From Paracoccus shandongensis (lineage in GTDB: Bacteria; Pseudomonadota; Alphaproteobacteria; Rhodobacterales; Rhodobacteraceae), in NCBI RefSeq assembly GCF_017315735.1, contig NZ_JAFLRK010000030.1, forward strand, positions 1-46,072: DNA of 46,072 nucleotides, in the 5' to 3' direction. Both the position numbers and the translations under genes were made by a program. How positions within the stretch are numbered: position 1 is the stretch's first letter; each line of letters begins with the position of its first letter. The notes beneath the pieces were generated by a model, which saw nothing but the letters and a program-made list of their open reading frames with translations, did no database searches and was not told the DNA's origin. Shown piece by piece: positions 40,777-46,072 of the stretch.

Positions 40777-41468
40777 GGGCGCAGCCGCGACAGCAGCACC
40801 AGCCGGAACACCTGCGCGAAAAAACGCAGCAGGTCGGTGCCATGGGCGGGCATGAAGCGGGACTTGTCGGCGCTGCCCATCAGCAGCATGGCGCGGGGGC
40901 GCCGCGCGCCCAGGTCGATGGGCAAAAGCGCCTCGGACGCGATGGCGCGGCCATGCATCAGCTGCGTGACGGGCGAGGCGGGGCGCAGCACGATGTCGTC
41001 GCCGCGCGGGGTGCGCCGCCCGGCCGCTATGATCCGGCCGATGGCGCCATCCGGGACCAGGACCGCATCCTCGGGCAGGCCGGGGATGGCGGGGTCGGGC
41101 TCGACCACCAGCCGCAGGGTTTCAATGCGCAGCAGGGGCGCGATGTCGGATTGCAGGCTGTCGATCAGTTCGGCCAGGTCCGCCGATTCCAGCAGGCCGA
41201 TCACCGCGCGGTGGATCACCGCCATGCCCGACTGGTTGTCGAAGGCCGCGGCGATCACGCTTTCATGCTGGGTTTCCAGCCGGTCGAGGCGCGTTTCCAG
41301 CGCCTCCATCGCGCGGCCGCGGATGTCGATCACGTTGTCGCCGATCTCGGCCTCGCGCGCGGCGACAAGGGCGCGCATCAGGTCGCGGTCGGCCAAAAGG
41401 ACGCCGGGATCGGCCAGCAGCTTGTCGCGCGTCTCGGGGTCCAGCCCCGCCTGCTGTTCCGATGCCAT
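40773..41468 (-). CDS. DUF484 family protein (GAF-like)
   Basis: 231 residues. A helical start with DPETRDKLLADPGVLLADRDLMRALV and NVIDIRGRAMEALETRLDRLE (possible coiled coil) is followed by a GAF-like half with SPVTQLMHGRAIASEALLPIDLGARRPRAMLLMGS. DUF484 genes sit next to xerC in many proteobacteria, as here, with overlapping stop and start. Function unknown. Confidence 0.92.
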   Translation of the reverse strand: MASEQQAGLDPETRDKLLADPGVLLADRDLMRALVAAREAEIGDNVIDIRGRAMEALETRLDRLETQHESVIAAAFDNQSGMAVIHRAVIGLLESADLAELIDSLQSDIAPLLRIETLRLVVEPDPAIPGLPEDAVLVPDGAIGRIIAAGRRTPRGDDIVLRPASPVTQLMHGRAIASEALLPIDLGARRPRAMLLMGSADKSRFMPAHGTDLLRFFAQVFRLVLLSRLRP

Positions 41469-41484
41469 GCCTGTTTCCCTTTGT

Positions 41485-42138
41485 TCAGCCGATCTTCTGA
41501 CCGGTCTTGGCCCAGTCGGCAGTGAACTGCTCAAGCCCCTTGTCCGTCAAGACATGCTTTGCCATCGACTTGATGACAGCCGGGGGCGCGGTGATCACGT
41601 CGGCGCCGATCTTGCCCACCTCGATGATGTGGTTGACCGAGCGGATCGAGGCCGCGAGGATCTGCGTCTCGTATCCATAGTTGTCGTAGATCTCGCGGAT
41701 GTCGGCGATCAGGTCCACGCCGTCCAGGCCGATGTCGTCCAGCCGCCCGATGAAGGGGCTGATGAAGGTCGCGCCCGCCTTGGCCGCCAGGATCGCCTGG
41801 GCGGGGGAAAAGCACAGCGTCACGTTGACCATGTGGCCTTCGTCGGCAAAGACGCGGCAGGCTTTCAGCCCGTCCCAGGTCAGCGGCACCTTGATGGCGA
41901 TGTTGGGGGCGATCTGCGCCAGGTGGCGGCCTTCGCGGATCATGTCGTCGGCGTTTTCGGCCACGACCTCGGCGCTGACGGGGCCGCTGACCATCTCGCA
42001 GATTTCGGCGGTGACTTCCTCGATGTTGCGCCCGGCCTTGAGGATCAGGGACGGGTTGGTGGTCACGCCGTCCACCATGCCCAGGTCGTTCAGCTCTCGG
42101 ATGGCATCCACATCGGCGGTATCAAGGAAGAATTTCAT
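41485..42138 (-). CDS. Transaldolase/fructose-6-phosphate aldolase-like protein
   Basis: A short transaldolase of 217 residues (the TalC/FSA group). [16 protein letters not shown] at the start, [10 protein letters not shown], and the Schiff-base lysine in [48 protein letters not shown] completes the barrel. It can move dihydroxyacetone units between sugar phosphates; transaldolase and aldolase activity cannot be told apart here. It is first of a fsa-like-DUF484-xerC operon (16-base gap). Confidence 0.94.
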   Translation of the reverse strand: MKFFLDTADVDAIRELNDLGMVDGVTTNPSLILKAGRNIEEVTAEICEMVSGPVSAEVVAENADDMIREGRHLAQIAPNIAIKVPLTWDGLKACRVFADEGHMVNVTLCFSPAQAILAAKAGATFISPFIGRLDDIGLDGVDLIADIREIYDNYGYETQILAASIRSVNHIIEVGKIGADVITAPPAVIKSMAKHVLTDKGLEQFTADWAKTGQKIG

Positions 42139-42238
42139 GGCGAGGCTCCATAAGCGTTCGGGTGGGTGATAGCGCAAAACCATGTCCGCCGAAAGGGCGG
42201 GCTTGCAACGCGGGCGGTGCAAGGCTTTATCAAGGATG

Positions 42239-44455
42239 ATGAAAACCCCGCCCGCCATTTTTCCCGCCCCGTTCTTTCCGGCGCGCGCCCGGATCGCCGT
42301 CCTGACGGTCGAGCCCGTGGGCGTGCTGGACTATCTGGCGCCCGAGGGCGGCGTGGCGCAGGGCCAGCTGGTGCTGGCGCCGCTGGGCCCGCGCCGGGTC
42401 GTGGGCCTGGTAATGGGCGAAGGCGTGGGCGACTTCGACCTGGCCAAGCTGCGCCCCGTGGCGCGCGTCCTGGACGCGGAACCCTTCGACCCGCGGTTTC
42501 TGGAGTTCCTGACGCGGGCCGCCGATTACACGCTGACGCCCTTGCCCCTGATGCTGCGGATGGCCACGCGCGCGCCCGACCTGGACCAGCCCCCCGCCGC
42601 GCGCCGGGTGATCGTGCCGGGCGGGGCGCCCCCATCCCGCATGACCGAGGCGCGCGAACGGGTGATGCAGGTGATCGCCGACCATGGCGGGGCCAGCTTT
42701 GCGCCATCCGAACTGGCGCAACTGGCGGGCGTGGGCACGGCGGTGGTCAAGGGCCTTGTCGCGGCGGGCACGCTGGCCGAGGTTCAGGCCCCGCGCGACC
42801 TGCCCTATCCCCGGCTGGATTCCTCGCGTCCCGGCAAGCCGCTGGACGCCCAGCAGCAGGCGGCCGCCGATGCCCTGCGCGAGGCCGTGCGGTCGGGCGG
42901 ATACGGCACCACCCTGCTGCGCGGCGTCACCGGATCGGGCAAGACCGAGGTCTATCTGGAGGCCGTCGCCGAATGCCTGGCGCAGGGCCGTCAGGCGCTG
43001 GTCCTGCTGCCCGAGATCGCGCTCTCGGCCGAGTTCCTGGACCGGGTCGAGGCCCGCTTCGGCGCGCGTCCCGGCGAATGGCACAGCGGCATCACCCGCA
43101 CGGAACGCCGCCGGTTGTGGCACATGGCCGGGCGCGGGGACGTGGGGCTGGTCGTGGGGGCCCGGTCCGCGCTGTTTTTGCCCTTCCGCGACCTGGGCCT
43201 GATCGTCGTGGATGAGGAACACGACAGCAGCTACAAGCAGGAGGATGTCGTTTACTACAGCGCCCGCGACATGGCGGTGCTGCGCGCATCCATCAACGGG
43301 GCGCAGGTGGTGCTGGCCTCGGCCACGCCGTCCCTGGAAAGCTGGGTGAACGCCCACAGCGGCAAATACCGGCGGCTGGATCTGCGCAGCCGTTACGGCA
43401 CGGCGGAACTGCCCGACATGGCGGCCATCGACCTGCGGGCCGAGGACATGCCCTCGGGCCGCTGGATCTCGCCCATGCTGGCGGGGGCGGTCGAAGCGCG
43501 GATCGCCAAGGGCGAACAGTCGCTGCTGTTCCTGAACCGGCGCGGCTATGCGCCGGTGATGCTGTGCCGGGCCTGCGGCGAACAGATTGCCTGCCACCAA
43601 TGCGACGCGCGGATGGTGGAACACCGCTTCCAGAACCGCCTGGTCTGCCACCAATGCGGCGAATCGCGGCCCATCCCGCTGGCCTGCCCAAGCTGCAAGG
43701 TCGAAGGCAAGCTGGCCCCCATCGGCCCCGGCGTGGAACGCATCGCCGAGGAAGTTGCGGCCCGCTTCCCCGACGCAAAGGCCACGGTTCTGTCCTCGGA
43801 CCTGTTCCAGTCCGCCCGCGCGCTGAAGGAGACCATCGCGGATATCGCCAATGGCGACACCCAGATCATCATCGGCACGCAGATCGTCGCCAAGGGCCAC
43901 AACTTTCCCCGCCTGACGCTGGTGGGCGTGATCGACGCCGACCTGGGCCTGCAAGGGGCGGATTTGCGCGCGGCGGAACGGTCGTTCCAGTTGATGCGCC
44001 AGGTCGCGGGCCGGGCGGGGCGGCAGGGGGGCGCCGCGCCGGGGGTGGCCCTGCTGCAAACCCATCAGCCCGACCATCCGGTGATCCGCGCGATCCTCTC
44101 GGGCGAGGACGAGGCCTTCTGGAACGCCGAGGCTGCAGGCCGCCAGGCGACCGGAATGCCGCCGTTCGGACGGTTGGCGGGGATCATCCTGTCCCACCCG
44201 GACCTGGGCGTCGTCACCGACTTCGCCCGCCACCTGGCCGCCCATGCCGCGCCGCTGGAACAGGCGGGCGCGCAATTGTGGGGACCGGCCCCTGCGCCCA
44301 TCGCGCGCATCCGGGGCCGCCACCGGGTGCGGATGCTGATCCACGCGCCCCGGCAGGCGCCCATCCAGGCGGCCATCGCCGACTGGCTGGCCCCGATGAA
44401 GCCGCCCGCGAACCTGCGCCTGTCGGTGGACATCGACCCGCAGAGTTTCCTGTGA
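42239..44455 (+). CDS. priA: Primosomal replication helicase PriA
   Basis: Restarts stalled forks by a 3'-5' helicase and primosome loading. 738 residues. The Walker A is [13 protein letters not shown], the DEAH-type box is [11 protein letters not shown], and the zinc site is [16 protein letters not shown] ... [18 protein letters not shown]. The ATGs at 42236 and 42239 are adjacent; an in-frame ATG at 42182 is less likely. It is divergent from the transaldolase gene. Confidence 0.96.
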   Translation: MKTPPAIFPAPFFPARARIAVLTVEPVGVLDYLAPEGGVAQGQLVLAPLGPRRVVGLVMGEGVGDFDLAKLRPVARVLDAEPFDPRFLEFLTRAADYTLTPLPLMLRMATRAPDLDQPPAARRVIVPGGAPPSRMTEARERVMQVIADHGGASFAPSELAQLAGVGTAVVKGLVAAGTLAEVQAPRDLPYPRLDSSRPGKPLDAQQQAAADALREAVRSGGYGTTLLRGVTGSGKTEVYLEAVAECLAQGRQALVLLPEIALSAEFLDRVEARFGARPGEWHSGITRTERRRLWHMAGRGDVGLVVGARSALFLPFRDLGLIVVDEEHDSSYKQEDVVYYSARDMAVLRASINGAQVVLASATPSLESWVNAHSGKYRRLDLRSRYGTAELPDMAAIDLRAEDMPSGRWISPMLAGAVEARIAKGEQSLLFLNRRGYAPVMLCRACGEQIACHQCDARMVEHRFQNRLVCHQCGESRPIPLACPSCKVEGKLAPIGPGVERIAEEVAARFPDAKATVLSSDLFQSARALKETIADIANGDTQIIIGTQIVAKGHNFPRLTLVGVIDADLGLQGADLRAAERSFQLMRQVAGRAGRQGGAAPGVALLQTHQPDHPVIRAILSGEDEAFWNAEAAGRQATGMPPFGRLAGIILSHPDLGVVTDFARHLAAHAAPLEQAGAQLWGPAPAPIARIRGRHRVRMLIHAPRQAPIQAAIADWLAPMKPPANLRLSVDIDPQSFL

Positions 44456-44541
44456 ACAAGGGGCGGCTTTGAAGAACGCCTGATGTCCCGACGCTTCAGG
44501 AAATGCGGCGCGTGACGTTTTCCAAGGCGGGGCCACGGGCA

Positions 44542-44565
44542 AGAAAGCCGCTGAAGCTGCTTTCT
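44542..44565. terminator. Weak hairpin between priA and the lytic transglycosylase
   Basis: AGAAAGC (44542-44548) pairs with GCTTTCT (44559-44565). It lies between convergent stops, with no long T-run on either side. Confidence 0.35.
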
Positions 44566-44568
44566 GGC

Positions 44569-45501
44569 TCAGTTCTTCAGCACGATGCAGCGCCCGCCCA
44601 GTTGCTTGAAGCGCGCGCAAAAGCGGTTGGCCTCGGCCTTGCTGTCCCAGCCGACCTGGGCGGTATAGACGGCGCGCGGCATCCCCGTCAGGCGCTTGCG
44701 CACGTAACCCACCTGCTTGTCGCCCAGGATCGGGCGCAGGCTGCGGTTCAGGCGGGCGACCTGGCGGGATGCGCCCGACTGGCTGGGATGGCTGGCCACG
44801 ATCACGCCCCAGGGAAAGACCTTGGGCTGGACCATGAACTCGCGCAGCTTGCGTTCGCCCGCCAGCTTCTCGCAGGCGGGGCGGAAGGCCAGGTCGGGAT
44901 CCAGCGCCAGCTTCAGATCGCTGGCGGGGGGCGGGTTGTCGCGCCATTGCAGCGCCTCGAAGCCGGTGATGGAGGCGACGTAATCCTGCGTTTCATAAGG
45001 CAGGGCGCCGTTCTGGCCGACAAAGCGCGCGGCGCGGTTCTCGCCGCCGTTATAGGCGACGGCGGCCAGGCCGATATTGCCGAAGGTGTCGGTCAGATAG
45101 CGCAGGTACCAGGCCGACTTGTGGATCGCCTGCGCGGGGTTGAAGGGATCCTCCAGGTCGTAGAGATCGGCGGTGCCGGGCATGAACTGGGCAATCCCGA
45201 GCGCGCCAACCGGGCTGACCGCGCCCGGCTCGAACCGGCTTTCCTTCCACAGCAGGCGGGCCAGGAAATTCGGATCCAGCCGGTGTTCCAGGGCGCTTTG
45301 CTCGATCAGCAGGCAGACATCGGCGACATAGTGGTCCAGGCGGATGCAATGGCGCCCGTCATCGGTGCAGCGCACCTGGTCCGCCGGCTGCGTCGGGGCC
45401 GACCCCGCCTCGGGCGAGGCCTGGGCCATGGATGCCGCCAGCGCCGCCACGGCAAGCGCGCGGGCCAGGCTGCGGCGAAGGAACCGGAAGGGGGACATCA
45501 T
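44569..45501 (-). CDS. Lytic transglycosylase with SPOR-like C-terminus
   Basis: A 310-residue envelope enzyme cleaving peptidoglycan. A signal sequence (RRSLARALAVAALAASMAQA) is followed by the SLT domain with catalytic Glu in LWKESRFEPGAVSPVGALGIAQFMPGT and AAVAYNGGENRA. The end (RLTGMPRAVYTAQVGWDSKAEANRFCARFKQLGG) resembles a SPOR domain, which would target it to septal denuded glycan. In-frame starts GTG 45504, ATG 45501 and ATG 45498 are all close. It follows the Lys-rich gene by about 13 bases. Confidence 0.9.
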   Translation of the reverse strand: MMSPFRFLRRSLARALAVAALAASMAQASPEAGSAPTQPADQVRCTDDGRHCIRLDHYVADVCLLIEQSALEHRLDPNFLARLLWKESRFEPGAVSPVGALGIAQFMPGTADLYDLEDPFNPAQAIHKSAWYLRYLTDTFGNIGLAAVAYNGGENRAARFVGQNGALPYETQDYVASITGFEALQWRDNPPPASDLKLALDPDLAFRPACEKLAGERKLREFMVQPKVFPWGVIVASHPSQSGASRQVARLNRSLRPILGDKQVGYVRKRLTGMPRAVYTAQVGWDSKAEANRFCARFKQLGGRCIVLKN

Positions 45502-45514
45502 CACCGCAGGGGCT

Positions 45515-46072
45515 TCATTCGGGATCGGAGGACTTGGGCTTGTCCTTGCCCGCCTTGCCCTTTCCCTTTCCCTTTCCCTTGCCGTCCTTCTTGCCCGCCT
45601 TGCGCTCGGCTTTGCGCGCGGCCTTTTCGGCCTCTTTCAGGGCCGCCTTCTCGGCCTTGCGCTCGGCCTTGCGGGCTGCCTTGCGCGCTTCCTTCTCGGC
45701 CTCCTTGGCGGCCTTCCTTTCGGCTTTCCGCGCGGCCTTGGCGTCCTCGGGGGCGGGCGGGACAGGGGGCGCGATGGCGGCCTGGGTCGGAACCACAACG
45801 GCGGGGACTGGCTTCGGGGCCGGTTTCGGATCGGCGGCGGGCCTTGCCTCGGCCTTCTCGGTGGCGGGTTTCGCCCCGGCCTTGGCGACGCGGCGCGATC
45901 CGGTGCGCAGGTCGGCCTTGCGCGTCTCGGCCTTCTCGCGGCCCGCGGGCTTGCGCGCGGGCGAGGCGGGCGCGCGCTTGGCCGCCTTCACCGGGGGGAT
46001 GGGCTTTGCGGCGGGAACCTCGGGCAGGGGCGCGGCCTTGGCGGCCGGGGCAGGGGCGGCAGCCCCGGGTTG
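45515..46072 (-). CDS. Lys/Ala/Glu-rich low-complexity protein, C-terminal part (cut by edge)
   Basis: The frame is open to the right edge (the GTG at 45991 is not a real start; codons upstream continue as Pro/Ala/Lys). At least 185 residues are visible. Pro/Ala segments are followed by about 60 residues of repeated KAxRKAE/KEAEKAARKAERK, which should form a long charged helix, then a GKGKGKGK tail. Such tails occur in nucleic-acid-binding and envelope-linked proteins. The folded part, if any, is outside. It is probably cotranscribed with the lytic transglycosylase. Confidence 0.55.
   Translation of the reverse strand, partial: QPGAAAPAPAAKAAPLPEVPAAKPIPPVKAAKRAPASPARKPAGREKAETRKADLRTGSRRVAKAGAKPATEKAEARPAADPKPAPKPVPAVVVPTQAAIAPPVPPAPEDAKAARKAERKAAKEAEKEARKAARKAERKAEKAALKEAEKAARKAERKAGKKDGKGKGKGKGKAGKDKPKSSDPE

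Noticed and set aside
39817..42153. 778-codon plus-strand frame over xerC, DUF484 and the transaldolase gene
   Set aside because: Shadow of three well-supported minus-strand genes, with no recognisable motifs.
42230..44947. 905-codon minus-strand frame over priA
   Set aside because: Antisense shadow of priA; it also crosses into the lytic transglycosylase gene in the wrong frame.

Overview
The window is GC-rich, densely coded DNA from a member of the Rhodobacteraceae, most likely Paracoccus or a close relative. The evidence is the family-typical order of housekeeping genes: ccoNOQP with a universal stress protein gene upstream, gltD-(secreted protein)-gltB, dapF-mtaB, DUF484-xerC, and divergent ubiA/rsmE. 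In addition, the class III aminotransferase closely matches, from memory, the omega-transaminase of Paracoccus denitrificans. It reads as ordinary chromosome: there is no prophage, insertion sequence, plasmid gene or CRISPR array, and no gene-free stretch longer than 300 bases.

Layout. 1-5061: start of a secreted Ala/Pro-rich protein (cut by the edge), a siderophore-interacting reductase, mobA, a TspO-like membrane protein, a photolyase and cobA. 5178-8654: a giant RTX calcium-binding protein, the main accessory-looking gene. 8659-12044: queG, a glutathione transferase, mtgA, a DUF1269 membrane protein and tRNA-Leu(CAG). 12228-20918: an NDUFA9-like protein and uppP (stop and start overlapping), a structured leader, then gltD, a secreted protein and gltB. 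21063-23314: tRNA-Lys(TTT) and dapF-mtaB. 23439-28056: a universal stress protein divergent from ccoNOQP, sharing two FNR boxes. 28075-32398: a duplicated hairpin element, an NTF2-like protein, miaB, a TfoX C-terminal protein, an aminotransferase and a large palindrome. 32416-39778: a BON/OmpA protein, ubiA, rsmE, DUF1127, DUF982, a cold-shock protein, and a hydrolase-msrA-prmA group. 39847-46072: a transaldolase-DUF484-xerC operon, priA, a lytic transglycosylase, and a Lys/Ala-rich protein cut by the right edge.

How it works together. The ccoNOQP/stress-protein block is a low-oxygen respiration unit controlled by FnrP-type regulators. gltDB assimilates ammonia. cobA and mobA feed tetrapyrrole and molybdenum cofactors. 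uppP, mtgA, dapF and the lytic transglycosylase serve the cell wall. queG, miaB, mtaB, rsmE and prmA modify tRNA, rRNA or ribosomal protein.

The most unusual items are not genes of a new system. They are (i) a 63-residue higher-order repeat (seven nonapeptides) in the RTX protein, (ii) a duplicated two-hairpin element after ccoP, (iii) dispersed palindromic elements ending in GTAGGGTG, one of which supplies the stop codons of two convergent genes, (iv) a possible attenuator before gltD, and (v) a DapF whose second catalytic cysteine position is serine. I did not find a convincing new multi-gene system. Start sites and regulatory sites were assigned by reading and are less certain than gene identities.
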